From contig JAWVEY010000019.1 in NCBI GenBank assembly GCA_033856515.1, positions 18,267-82,266 on the forward strand: DNA of 64,000 nucleotides, in the 5' to 3' direction. Source of the DNA: JALZKA01 sp033856515 (GTDB lineage Bacteria; Actinomycetota; Thermoleophilia; Solirubrobacterales; 70-9). Under the pieces are notes generated by a model. It had not been told where the DNA came from. It worked only from the letters and a program-made list of their open reading frames with translations, and ran no database searches. Within the stretch, counting starts at the first letter, position 1; every line of letters starts with the position of its first letter. This document shows positions 25,854-34,243 of the stretch, in pieces. The position numbers and the translations under genes are program-made.

Positions 25854-26935
25854 TAAGCCACCGACGTGAGCAGCTCGTCGTAGCCCGCCACGGTCTTCGA
25901 CCATGCGCGGTCGCCATCGCGCAGCTCGCGCGCTCCTGCGGCGAGCTCGGCCCGGGTGCCGTCGTCGGCGATCCGGTCGATCGCCTTGGCGAGCTCGCCG
26001 GGATCGGGACTCCACGAGGTGATGCCCGAGCGCGCCGTTCCCTCGACCGAGGCGCTCACCAGGTAGCCGTTCACGCCGTCGAGAACCGCCTCGTTCATCG
26101 GCGCGTTGTCGTTCGTGATCGCCGGCTGCCCGAAGGCGATGGCCTCATAGAGCGGCAGGCCCAGGCCCTCCCAGCGAGTGGGCGAGAGGCACACGTCGCA
26201 GCCTGCGACGAAAGAGAGGTGCTGGTCGGTCGGCTGGTCCTCGATCAGGATCTGGATGCGCGAGTCGGCGTCCGCCGCTTTCGCCAGCTTGTTCTCCTTG
26301 CGCATGGTCTGGCCCTTGATGATCAGGCGCAGGCGCTCGTCCTTCGTCTGCATGAACGCCTCGAGCATCTCGTCGAGCGGCTTGCGCCGGCCCATGAAGC
26401 TGCCCGGAACCAGCAGGCGCACGAGGCCAGCGTCACTCTGCGCGGGTTCGACCGCGACGAGCTCTGGGTGGCAGCCCCACACCAAGTAGGGGCTGTCGAT
26501 GCCCATCTCGGCGTAGCGCGCCTGCTCGCCGCGATGGAGCGAGTAGACGACGTCGAGCGCCTTCTTCGCTCCCTCGACATGTTCGTCGTCGAAGTGCTCC
26601 CAGACGAAGCGTCCGATGGTCTTGACGCCGTCCGCACGGAGCGCCGCGAGCTCGTCGAATTGGTACAGGTTGTCGGTCATCACGACGTCGAGCGAGTTGG
26701 CCTCGACCCACTCGCGGTAGGTCTCGAGCGGCACGTCGGACTCGCCGGTCTCGGTAACGCCCGGCTGGTCCCAGATCGGGTCCGGCACTCGGTTCTCGAT
26801 ACCGGAGCGTGGCCCGGTCCCCTCGCGGGCGAGGATGAAGGTCTCGTGGCCGAGCTCGTCCAGTGCCGAGCGGACGTAGCGCGAGACGACCGCCTGGCCG
26901 GACGCGAACCACTTGGTGACGATGCCGACCCGCAT
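25853..26935 (-). CDS. GT4-like glycosyltransferase (GT-2)
   Basis: 360 residues, paralogue of GT-1 and GT-3. ATG 26935 gives MRVGIVTKWFASGQAVVSRY; a longer in-frame reading from GTG 26971 would add twelve residues, but those codons belong to a leader conserved at the RNA level. EX7E in RWEGLGLPLYEA, followed by FGQPAITNDNAPMNE. RFVWEHFDDEHVEGAKKA is shared with the sister genes. It follows STF-B by 59 bases, all occupied by the conserved leader. Confidence 0.87.
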   Translation of the reverse strand: MRVGIVTKWFASGQAVVSRYVRSALDELGHETFILAREGTGPRSGIENRVPDPIWDQPGVTETGESDVPLETYREWVEANSLDVVMTDNLYQFDELAALRADGVKTIGRFVWEHFDDEHVEGAKKALDVVYSLHRGEQARYAEMGIDSPYLVWGCHPELVAVEPAQSDAGLVRLLVPGSFMGRRKPLDEMLEAFMQTKDERLRLIIKGQTMRKENKLAKAADADSRIQILIEDQPTDQHLSFVAGCDVCLSPTRWEGLGLPLYEAIAFGQPAITNDNAPMNEAVLDGVNGYLVSASVEGTARSGITSWSPDPGELAKAIDRIADDGTRAELAAGARELRDGDRAWSKTVAGYDELLTSVA

Positions 26936-26938
26936 CAC

Positions 26939-26986
26939 CAGGACACCCACCGGCACATGCTGCTTTCGCACCTAAAGGTGCTCATC
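26939..26986 (-). ncRNA. Conserved 5' leader, candidate structured RNA (copy 1)
   Basis: Read on the minus strand it starts with GATGAG, has the hairpin GCACC-TTTA-GGTGC, then CGAAAGCAGC and a G-rich 3' part ending three bases before the GT-2 ATG. The last 32 bases (26939-26970) are identical to the leader of GT-3 at 48745-48776. The hairpin there is GCAGC-TTTC-GCTGC, so one pair has switched (C-G to G-C). Third codon positions are as conserved as the others, which points to selection on RNA rather than protein. Confidence 0.65.
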
Positions 26987-26994
26987 GATCAGCT

Positions 26995-27924
26995 TTAAAC
27001 CGTTGCGGCGTCGACCGATTCGCCGACCGGGTAGCCCAGGTCTTCGAGAAGTCCGCCCGCGACCTCTTCGAACTCGAGGCGCTGATCCTCGGTCATCTGC
27101 TTTCGCCAGCGCTGGACGCGATCAGCCGACGGTGGCTTCGTCGTCATCTCATGGGTCTTCATGCGCCGCTCGACCGACAGCTCCTTCGACTTGCCCCCGC
27201 CAGGCAGGGCACGAGCCATCTCCTGCAGACGGTCAGCGGAGCGCTCGTGGTAGGTGAGGAGCTCGTCCTGCCAGGGAAGCTCGAAGAACTCGCACACGCT
27301 GCGGAGCACCGGCTCGGTGTCGAGGATCAGGTCCTCGTAGCGGATCTCCATGTAGTGCTCGAGCTGGGGGGAGTCCTCGCGCGCTTTCGTCACCTTCTTC
27401 TGCCAGCGTTTGGCGACATCTCCCGCCGTCAGGTCGCGGACGGTGCGGTCGAGGACCGAGAGCGCAACATCGCGGCCGTCGCGGATCACGTGGCAGAAGC
27501 GGGCCTCCGGAAGCGCCCGCTGGATCAGCTTCATCTTCTGGACGTAGGTGGGGGTCTTCTCGCCGTAGCGGGGCTTGCCCTGGCGCTCCGAGTAGATGTC
27601 GTAGAACGAGCGCACCGCAGGCCCGGCCTTCAGCTTGGGGAGGGCGTTGAAGCGCCCGAGCATCTCCTCGTCGGAGATCTCGAAGTCACCCCATTCGCGG
27701 TGTTCCTTCATCGCCTCAAGCACGCTCTCAGGCGTGGAACCGTCGGCCTTGGCGGCTTTGATCATGTCCGGCACGAAGTGCGTCTCGGGCGGGATCGTGA
27801 GGTCTGAGTGGGCGTCGAGCATCATGCGCAGGAGCGTCGTGCCCGAGCGGTTCATGCCGACCACGAACGGGAACGGCGCGTGGCTGGTGCCGCGGCGCAG
27901 GAAGGATGGGACGAGGACTGCCAT
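26995..27924 (-). CDS. Sulfotransferase family protein (STF-B)
   Basis: 309 residues. 5'-PSB loop MNRSGTTLLRMMLDAHS (near 24-40), IPPETHFVPDMI, GEKTPTYVQKM, 3'-PB loop VIRDGRDVALS. The mid-region is basic (RWQKKVTKAREDS). It lies 15 bases after STF-C and just upstream of the structured leader of GT-2. Ordinary ending ELGY is changed to LEDLGYPVG plus a short tail. Confidence 0.88.
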   Translation of the reverse strand: MAVLVPSFLRRGTSHAPFPFVVGMNRSGTTLLRMMLDAHSDLTIPPETHFVPDMIKAAKADGSTPESVLEAMKEHREWGDFEISDEEMLGRFNALPKLKAGPAVRSFYDIYSERQGKPRYGEKTPTYVQKMKLIQRALPEARFCHVIRDGRDVALSVLDRTVRDLTAGDVAKRWQKKVTKAREDSPQLEHYMEIRYEDLILDTEPVLRSVCEFFELPWQDELLTYHERSADRLQEMARALPGGGKSKELSVERRMKTHEMTTKPPSADRVQRWRKQMTEDQRLEFEEVAGGLLEDLGYPVGESVDAATV

Positions 27925-27939
27925 GGGGGCCGCTAGATG

Positions 27940-28899
27940 CTACGAGGACGCGGCTCGGGCGTAGCCGAGGTCGTCCAGAAGGTCCCCTGCCACGCGCTCG
28001 AACTCCGCCTGGTCGTCCGCGCTCATGTCCTCGCGCCAGACCTCGATCCGCTCCTTGGTCGGCGGCTTCGTGGCCAGGGCGTGGGCCTTCAGGCGCTCGC
28101 CCGCGTCTCGCTCGGGGCGACCGTCGCGAGCAGGCATGGCGCCCGCCATCTCGGATAGGCGCTCTGCAGCTGTCTCGTGGTAGCGGAGCATCACCGGATC
28201 GAAGTCGAGCTCGATGAACTCGCACACCTTGCGAAGGGCAGGCTCGGTGTCGGAGACCAGATCCTCGTAGCGGATCTCGAGATACTCGCCGAGGTGCGGG
28301 CCGTCGGCACGCGCTTTCAGGATCCGCCGCTTCCAGCGCCGCGCTGAGCGCGCCGCCGGCACAGGCTCACGGTGGCCGCGCTCGATCACGCGCTTGTTGT
28401 TCGAGAGCGCGACGTCGCGTCCGTCGCGAATCACGTGGATGAACCGGGCTTCGGGAAGAACGCGCTTGATCCGGCGCATCGTCTTCACGTAGGGAGGCGT
28501 CTTGTCGCCCCAGCGCTCCTTGCCCTGCTTCTCCGCGTAGAGCTCGTAGAAGGCGCGAAGGGCGTCCGGGGCGTTGAAGCGCGGGATCGCCTCAAATCGG
28601 TCGAGGAGCTCGTCCTCGCCAAGTCCGAAGTCGTTCCAACGCCTGTGCTCGTCTTCGGTGATCGCCGCCAGGGCCCGCTCAGGGCTGAACCGCAGGCGCC
28701 CAGACGCCTCGATGAGGCTGTCGAAGAAGTGGGTCTCGGGCGGCATCGCCATCTCGGGATGCGCGTCCAGCATCAGGCGTAGAAGCGTTGTGCCGGAGCG
28801 CCCGACGCCCACCACGAACGGCGCGGGCAGGCCGGGCTCCGCCGCGCCGCGCAGGCGACGCGAGCGCAGGTACCTGGAGATGGTTGAGTCGTCCGGCAT
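27940..28899 (-). CDS. Sulfotransferase family protein (STF-C)
   Basis: 319 residues. 5'-PSB loop VGRSGTTLLRLMLDAHP, then MPPETHFFDSLI, GDKTPPYVKTM, 3'-PB loop HVIRDGRDVALSNNK. The N-terminus (TISRYLRSRRLRGAAEP) is basic and lacks a signal. 20 bases downstream of the asparagine-synthase-like gene and 15 before STF-B, so the three are probably co-transcribed. Confidence 0.88.
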   Translation of the reverse strand: MPDDSTISRYLRSRRLRGAAEPGLPAPFVVGVGRSGTTLLRLMLDAHPEMAMPPETHFFDSLIEASGRLRFSPERALAAITEDEHRRWNDFGLGEDELLDRFEAIPRFNAPDALRAFYELYAEKQGKERWGDKTPPYVKTMRRIKRVLPEARFIHVIRDGRDVALSNNKRVIERGHREPVPAARSARRWKRRILKARADGPHLGEYLEIRYEDLVSDTEPALRKVCEFIELDFDPVMLRYHETAAERLSEMAGAMPARDGRPERDAGERLKAHALATKPPTKERIEVWREDMSADDQAEFERVAGDLLDDLGYARAASS

Positions 28900-28919
28900 G
28901 GGGCGAAAAGGCTAGAGAG

Positions 28920-30683
28920 CTAGTCCCGGCCCGCCGCCACGAGCCGCGAGAGGTGCTCGTCGAAGGTGTGCCGGTAGACGATGCCCTCGAACACGGCCTC
29001 CCATTTCGCGGACCCGTCGCCACCGGCACGAAGCTCGCGCCACGCGTCCTTCGCCTCGTCGGCGCGGTAGATCTCGGTCCAGGCGCCTTCCGCGGCCAGG
29101 ATCTCCTCGAAGACGTCCGCGTCGCGCTCGATCTCCCACAGGCGGTCGCGGCGGATGGAAGGCGTCTTTGCCTTGGGAGCCTCGAAGAAGGGCTGGTCCT
29201 TCCACGCGGGCACCAGGCGGCCAATCATCTCGAGATGGAGCCGGTCAGTCAGCCGGTCCTCGGGCTCCAGCGCGAAGGAAGCTCGGATGAAGCCCGGGGT
29301 CGCGAACACCGAGATGCGCTCAGAGTCGGTGGCAAGTCCCGAGCGGTGTGCGAAGCGGTCGGTGAGGTAGAACCAGTCGAGGAGTACCGGACCGTCGAGG
29401 CCCGCCGCGCGCCCGGCATCGAGCGCTTGGCCGACGACGGTGGCGGCCTCCTCGTAGGCCTCGGGCCGAGCCGCCTCGTGGTCCTTCGTGAAGAAGCGCA
29501 TGATGCGCTCAGGGACGCGCTTCGAGCGCCGCGACACCTTCTTCAGCTGGCTCTCGTTTTTGTAGAAGAAGCCGTGGGCGATCTCGCCGCCGTGGCCGGA
29601 GAAGGTGGCGTTGCGCGGCCGCGGGCGCGGCAGCGTCATCTTGCCCCTCAGTTTTTGGGGATGGCGCACCCCGTCGTGGAGGAGATGGAGGTTCGCGGCC
29701 CTTTCCAGGAGTTCGGTGCTGGGCGTGGCCGAGCCGGCCTGAGTCTTGCTCACGTCGTGCTGGTGCTCGCCCGGCGCGGCTGCGATCAGAGCGCGGGCGA
29801 CATCGGCCTCCCCCGGCGTCGCGTCGGAGGTGAGAAAGCGCGCGGGGGTGCCGGCGGCGATGACTGCGGCCGCCGCCAGCCGGGAATCGCGCCCGCCCGA
29901 GAGGTCCACCTTGGCTTCGCCCGGCCACAGGTCGGCGGCTCCCTTCGCCTGAGCGAGCGCGTCATCCGTGGCGAGACCGGTGAGCTCCGACAGGTCGCCA
30001 CGGGGCGCGACCCATCCAGCGAGCGCCCCCGTCGTGTGCTCGTCGATGCCATCGGGCCCGGCTTGGATCACCGTGCCGCCCGGCAGCCGGCGCATGCCTT
30101 CGATCGGAGCGGTGTCGCCCAAGAACCACGAAGCGGCGGCCAGGATCCGCCAGGCTCGGGCATCGGCGCGGGCGTCGAGGCCGAGGAACACGACGAGCGC
30201 GCCCGGCCGGTTCGACCAAGCCCTGATGCCGCCTGCCTCGGCTTCGTAGGCGCGCGCCGCACCCAGCGCGTCGTTTGCCACCAGCAGCCGTCCGGCGCCG
30301 AGATCGAGCAAGCCGATCGCAGCGGGCGCGTTGAGGTTGCGGCTTGCGGCGTCCGCGTCGTCGCTCAGCGAGCGTGCGAGGGCGAGCGGGGCTTCGGCGA
30401 GCGCCTGCGAGCCGGTGATCCGCTCCCATCCTGTGGGGGCGTACGCGGTCGCGATGGCGTGCCGCTCGTCCTGGGCGAAATGCGGCCAGCGGCAGGACGG
30501 CTCGGCGTCGCCGATCGCCGCGACGCCCGCCCGGCCTGACTGCGCGCTCTCGATCTCGAGGGGATAGTCGACAAGCTGGGCGTAGTGGCGCCGCACTCGC
30601 TCGAGGCGATCCCCGAACCAGCCCTCGTTCGGATCGGTCTCGGCTCGAAAGCAGAGCCAGGTGGGGTCGATGTTCTCGCCCAT
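28920..30683 (-). CDS. Asparagine-synthase-like protein (PP-loop ATP pyrophosphatase), copy 1
   Basis: 587 residues. An intact PP-loop (VDLSGGRDSRLAAA, Ser262-Ser267) marks it as an adenylating enzyme of the asparagine synthetase / beta-lactam synthetase group. The N-terminal 240 residues resemble the class-II glutaminase fold (LLVANDALGAARAY, PGGTVIQAG), but there is no Cys at position 2 (it starts MGENIDP), so glutamine is unlikely to be the amine donor. ATG 30683 is chosen because it opens the conserved part. Heads the unit with three sulfotransferases and two glycosyltransferases; amidation or amide-bond formation on a sulfated glycan or peptide is one possibility. Confidence 0.75.
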   Translation of the reverse strand: MGENIDPTWLCFRAETDPNEGWFGDRLERVRRHYAQLVDYPLEIESAQSGRAGVAAIGDAEPSCRWPHFAQDERHAIATAYAPTGWERITGSQALAEAPLALARSLSDDADAASRNLNAPAAIGLLDLGAGRLLVANDALGAARAYEAEAGGIRAWSNRPGALVVFLGLDARADARAWRILAAASWFLGDTAPIEGMRRLPGGTVIQAGPDGIDEHTTGALAGWVAPRGDLSELTGLATDDALAQAKGAADLWPGEAKVDLSGGRDSRLAAAAVIAAGTPARFLTSDATPGEADVARALIAAAPGEHQHDVSKTQAGSATPSTELLERAANLHLLHDGVRHPQKLRGKMTLPRPRPRNATFSGHGGEIAHGFFYKNESQLKKVSRRSKRVPERIMRFFTKDHEAARPEAYEEAATVVGQALDAGRAAGLDGPVLLDWFYLTDRFAHRSGLATDSERISVFATPGFIRASFALEPEDRLTDRLHLEMIGRLVPAWKDQPFFEAPKAKTPSIRRDRLWEIERDADVFEEILAAEGAWTEIYRADEAKDAWRELRAGGDGSAKWEAVFEGIVYRHTFDEHLSRLVAAGRD

Positions 30684-30731
30684 GGGCGCGAGGCTACCTG
30701 CGCAGGGGCGGCGCGCTTTACGCTGCGAGCG

Positions 30732-32249
30732 ATGCGCCTTGAGCCACGCGAGATGCCGGGCTGGCCGCCGCTCGCCTGGGTCGCCCGGTGCGGTGACGTC
30801 GTGGAACTGTGGCATGGCCCCCGGGTCGAGGTGGGCGCGGAGTGGGCGTACGAAGGCGCGTGGGACGGCGATTTCGCCGGCGGGGCGTTCGACCAGGTGG
30901 CCGTGAGCCTTGGCTCAGGGGTGCGCATCCGCGGCGAGGAGGCGGTGTTCGTCTCGCCGACGTCGACGATCGACCGCCTGTGCCATCTCGTCGCCGCAAC
31001 CGGTGAGACGTCGGTCTCGAACTCGTTGCTCGCCCTGCTCGAGACGGCGGGGGCGGAGATGACCGAACCGAAGTACCAGGCTCGGGTGACATCGATCGTC
31101 AAGGGGATCGACAGGTGCCGGAGCACGCTCGAGACCTCCGCGGGGCCTGTCCACCTGACTCACTTCCGGAACCTCGCGTGGTCGTCTGGCCGGCTGGAGC
31201 GCCGCGACAAGCCGATTCCCTCGCAGGCTCTCAATGACTTCGGCGCCTATCGCACCCTTCTCGCTGGCACCTTCGCGAAACTCGGGGCGAACATGGCGGA
31301 CCCGGCCCGGCACTTTCCGCTCGCCTTCCTCGGAACCCTTTCGTCGGGCTACGACGCGAACGCCGCCACAGCGCTCGCCGCCGAGGCGGGATGCCGCAGG
31401 GCCATCTGCTTCGAGACGACGGGGAGCGGCCACCCGGACAGCGGCGTTCCCGTCGCAGAGGCGCTCGGGATCGAGCCGATCGTGATCGAGCGCGAAGCCT
31501 GGCGCGAGGTTCCCCAGCTTCCGGGCGGGACCGAGGTTCCGTTTCTGGCAGCCGGGGGAGGAAGCGGCCTGGTCGGCTTCCACGGCGCACAAGCGCACCT
31601 CGAAGGTGCCGTGTTGGTTTCTGGCTTCTACGGGGATTCGATCTGGAACCCGGAGTGGTCGAAGCTCGGGCCCGACGTCGTCCGCAAGGACGCTTCCGGC
31701 CTGGGCTTCTGCGAGTACCGCCTCCACGCCGGCTTCGTCAACTGCGCGCCGGCGTTCTGGGCGGCGCGCCAGGTCGCTGACGTAGTCGCCATCAGCCGCT
31801 CGGCGGAGATGGCCCCATGGATGCTCGGCGCCGGCTACGACCGCCCGATCCCCCGCCGGATCGCCGAGGAGGCCGGCGTCCCGCGAGATGCGTTCGGCAA
31901 GACCAAACGTGCTGTCCCCAAGGCGCAGCCTCACCGCGACAGGCGCTTTCTCACGCCCGAGGCGAGCGGCGATTACTTCGCATGGCTTCGCGAGAACCGG
32001 AGCGAGGAGGGCATGCCGAGCGTGATCTCGCCCGCCCTAGACCGCGCGCAGTTCGCGCGGCGCGATATCTCGCTGCGAGCGCATGTTGCGCTGGGAAGAC
32101 TTCCGGCACTGCGGCGCTCGGAGTGGTGGAAGCGGCGCCGGAAGGAACTTAGGCGAAGGCACCGGAGCCCCACGCCGCTCCGCGCCCACGCCGTGGCGTG
32201 GGCGCTCGATCGGGGAAGGCGCGCCTACGCCGAAGGTAAATGTCCGTGA
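30732..32249 (+). CDS. Asparagine-synthase-like protein with degenerate PP-loop, copy 2
   Basis: 505 residues. It resembles the synthetase domain of asparagine-synthase-like proteins, but the loop reads FLGTLSSGYDANAATAL in place of SGGxDS, so ATP-pyrophosphatase activity is doubtful or altered. LVSGFYGDSIW and the C-terminal basic helix region (RRSEWWKRRRKELRRR) fit the family. ATG 30732 opens the conserved part; there are 48 bp between the two divergent starts. Its last codons form one arm of a terminator hairpin. A partner or pseudo-enzyme for copy 1 is possible. Confidence 0.7.
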   Translation: MRLEPREMPGWPPLAWVARCGDVVELWHGPRVEVGAEWAYEGAWDGDFAGGAFDQVAVSLGSGVRIRGEEAVFVSPTSTIDRLCHLVAATGETSVSNSLLALLETAGAEMTEPKYQARVTSIVKGIDRCRSTLETSAGPVHLTHFRNLAWSSGRLERRDKPIPSQALNDFGAYRTLLAGTFAKLGANMADPARHFPLAFLGTLSSGYDANAATALAAEAGCRRAICFETTGSGHPDSGVPVAEALGIEPIVIEREAWREVPQLPGGTEVPFLAAGGGSGLVGFHGAQAHLEGAVLVSGFYGDSIWNPEWSKLGPDVVRKDASGLGFCEYRLHAGFVNCAPAFWAARQVADVVAISRSAEMAPWMLGAGYDRPIPRRIAEEAGVPRDAFGKTKRAVPKAQPHRDRRFLTPEASGDYFAWLRENRSEEGMPSVISPALDRAQFARRDISLRAHVALGRLPALRRSEWWKRRRKELRRRHRSPTPLRAHAVAWALDRGRRAYAEGKCP

Positions 32250-32280
32250 GTACCCCTATAGGGAGCACTGACGGACGTTT
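32238..32280. terminator. Bidirectional hairpin terminator
   Basis: The 43-base sequence folds into a long hairpin: AAATGTCCGT pairs with ACGGACGTTT (one G-U), AGT with ACT, and the tip is the perfect palindrome CCCTATAGGG. It is flanked by A3 on one side and T3 on the other, so it can act on both strands. It lies between the convergent ends of the asparagine-synthase-like gene (stop inside the left arm) and purQ. The T-tract is short. Confidence 0.7.
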
Positions 32281-32287
32281 GCCCACC

Positions 32288-32953
32288 TCAGGCCGCCGTT
32301 GCGGCTTTCGCGACGGCCGCGAAGAGCTTCAGGCCGTCGCTTGAGCCGGTGAGCGAATCGACCGCGTGCTCGGGATGAGGCATGAGGCCCATCACGTTGC
32401 CGGCCTCGTTGGCAACACCCGCGATGTCTCGCGAGGAGCCGTTCGGGTTCTGGCCCGGGGCGTAGCGCAGGGCGACCTGACCGCGCGCCTCGAGCTCGTC
32501 GAGGATGGCGGGCGGAGCGAAGTAGCGGCCGCTCATGTGCTTTACCGGGACCGAAAGGAAGTCCTCGATCTCGAGCCCGCGCGTGAAGGCCGAGTCGGTT
32601 GAGACCACCTCGAGGTCGACCTGGCGGCAAAGGAAGCGAAGGCCGTCGTTCGGAAGGAGCGCTCCGGGCAGGAGCCCCGCCTCGCAGAGAACCTGGAAGC
32701 CGTTGCAGATGCCGAGCACCGGGCCGCCGCCCTCGGCGAAGTCGCGGACCGCGTCCATCACGGGAGCGAAGCGCGCGATCGCGCCGGCGCGGAGGTAATC
32801 CCCGTAGCTGAAGCCTCCCGGTACGACCACGGCGTCAATGCCGTCGAGGCTCGTCTCCTCGTGCCAGACCATCCGGGCCTCGCCGACTCGCTCGCACGCC
32901 GCCAGCGCGTCCCGCTCATCGCACGAGCCGGGGAACTGGAGGACGCCGAACAT
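32288..32953 (-). CDS. purQ: Phosphoribosylformylglycinamidine synthase glutaminase subunit PurQ
   Basis: 221-residue class-I glutamine amidotransferase that feeds ammonia to PurL. The nucleophile cysteine lies in LGICNGFQVLCEAGLLPG, with the catalytic His and Glu in LMPHPEHAVD; VVPGGFSYGDYLRAG is the PurQ oxyanion region. ATG 32953 shares a base with the purS stop. Last gene of a purC-STF-purS-purQ unit. Confidence 0.95.
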   Translation of the reverse strand: MFGVLQFPGSCDERDALAACERVGEARMVWHEETSLDGIDAVVVPGGFSYGDYLRAGAIARFAPVMDAVRDFAEGGGPVLGICNGFQVLCEAGLLPGALLPNDGLRFLCRQVDLEVVSTDSAFTRGLEIEDFLSVPVKHMSGRYFAPPAILDELEARGQVALRYAPGQNPNGSSRDIAGVANEAGNVMGLMPHPEHAVDSLTGSSDGLKLFAAVAKAATAA

Positions 32954-33177
32954 CAGCCGATCTCTTGGATCTCGTAGTCCTCGATCAGGGGGTTCGCCAG
33001 AAGCTTTTCGCAAAGCTCGGAGAGGTGTGAGGCGTCGTCCGCCTCGAGTTCCACCAGCCGGCCGACGCGAACGTCGCGAACGCTGTCGAAGCCGAGCGCG
33101 GGAAGCGCACGCTCGACCGCCTTGCCTTGCGGGTCGAGGATGCCCTCCTTGGGGCGGATGAGGACGCGAGCCTTCAT
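32953..33177 (-). CDS. purS: Phosphoribosylformylglycinamidine synthase subunit PurS
   Basis: 74-residue dimeric alpha/beta protein that bridges PurL and PurQ. Typical features are the start MKARVLIRPKEGILDPQGKA, VRVGRLVELEA, and the end LLANPLIEDYEI. It begins ten bases after the sulfotransferase STF-D and overlaps purQ. Confidence 0.95.
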   Translation of the reverse strand: MKARVLIRPKEGILDPQGKAVERALPALGFDSVRDVRVGRLVELEADDASHLSELCEKLLANPLIEDYEIQEIG

Positions 33178-33187
33178 TACCGCAAAG

Positions 33188-34216
33188 CTAGCGAGGGTCC
33201 CGGCCGGTGGCGCGGCCCACAGCGCGGCGGGCGCGACCCACGGCGGCGTCCAGCCGCGAGGGAGCGTCCGCGTCGGGCGAGCGGAGCTTCAGCGGGCGGG
33301 CCGTGCCTTCGAGCGCAAGGACCTCTCCGTATCCAGCGTCATCCAGGGCCTCTTCCATGCCGAGCGCCTTCGCCGCTTCGGCCCAGCGCGGGTCCTCGCC
33401 CCAGAGGATGTCTGCGCCGCGGCGCACGTGTGCCTCCGCCCATTGGCGAACACCGTCCGGCGTTCCGCGGCCGATCGCGTCGTAGATGCGGTGGAGCTCG
33501 CCCTCGGGATCGACCCGCAGGTCCTCCAGTCGGACCAGGACGTAGCGGTCGCCGAAGAGCCTGCGGCCGTCGTTGCGAAGGCCGTCCCACACTGCCTTCC
33601 ACACCACCAGCGGGCGCATGAAGTCAGGGACGCCGCGCTCGAGCCCCTCGTGCTCGCCCGCGGCAAGGACGTTGCGCGCGATCGCGCTCGACGACCAGAG
33701 CTTGCGGCGGGTCCAGGCCTCGAAGAACGCGTCGGCGTCGGCGTAGCGCGTCGAGTGGCGCCGTCCGCGGCCGAGGAGCATCGACCCGGCAACCGCGCGG
33801 GGGTCGCGGACGATGTGGACCAGGGTTGCCTCGGGATCGACGCGGTGAATGTCGGGCACCTTTCGAAACAGGCGCACCTCCTTGATCAGGACGTTCGGCG
33901 CCTGCTCAAGGAGGTATGCGAGGAAGTCGACGCCCCAGGCGGGGAGTGCCGGGTGGAGCTCCAGGGCAGGAGCCCGCGGCCCGCCGTGATTGAAGAGCTC
34001 GAGCGGGACGCCGGGGTGCTCAACGCGTTTGAACTCGCGCCTGAGCTGGCGCGTCTCGGCGAACAGGTCCTCGGCGCGCGCGCCCGATCCGCCTCCCGGC
34101 GTCTCGGCGTCCTCGCGGAACGGCTCATAGAAGCGCTTGAGGTCCGGATCCTCGGCGAACGCGTCGTAGAGGATCGTCGTCCCCGAGCGGCGCATCCCCT
34201 GGATGAAGACGTTCAC
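33188..34216 (-). CDS. Divergent sulfotransferase family protein inside the pur operon (STF-D)
   Basis: 342 residues, clearly different from the other sulfotransferases here. The 5'-PSB loop is at the very N-terminus (GMRRSGTTILYDAF, residues 7-20) and the 3'-PB loop is VHIVRDPRAVAGSM, closer to eukaryote-like Sulfotransfer_1 proteins. It lacks the PPETHF motif. It has 27 bases after purC and ten before purS, so it almost certainly shares their transcript. The Arg-rich C-terminal tail (GRARRAVGRATGRDPR) is unstructured. Substrate unknown. Confidence 0.82.
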   Translation of the reverse strand: MNVFIQGMRRSGTTILYDAFAEDPDLKRFYEPFREDAETPGGGSGARAEDLFAETRQLRREFKRVEHPGVPLELFNHGGPRAPALELHPALPAWGVDFLAYLLEQAPNVLIKEVRLFRKVPDIHRVDPEATLVHIVRDPRAVAGSMLLGRGRRHSTRYADADAFFEAWTRRKLWSSSAIARNVLAAGEHEGLERGVPDFMRPLVVWKAVWDGLRNDGRRLFGDRYVLVRLEDLRVDPEGELHRIYDAIGRGTPDGVRQWAEAHVRRGADILWGEDPRWAEAAKALGMEEALDDAGYGEVLALEGTARPLKLRSPDADAPSRLDAAVGRARRAVGRATGRDPR

Positions 34217-34243
34217 GCCAAGGACGCTACATGCGAACCGGGA

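Noticed and set aside
26935..26971. Translation of the GT leaders as an N-terminal extension
   Set aside because: Both frames are open (RKQHVPVGVL), but identity extends through all third codon positions and outside the shared frame, and the enzyme fold starts at MRVG. Kept as an alternative, not as the call.
26939..26986. Hammerhead ribozyme (GATGAG-stem-CGAAA resembles its core)
   Set aside because: The stem II part fits, but the essential CU before GAUGA is missing in both copies (UC and GG instead), and no stem III with a cleavable UH can be drawn.
28788..30539. 583-residue plus-strand frame opposite the asparagine-synthase-like gene
   Set aside because: Antisense shadow; the opposite strand shows the PP-loop and family motifs in order.
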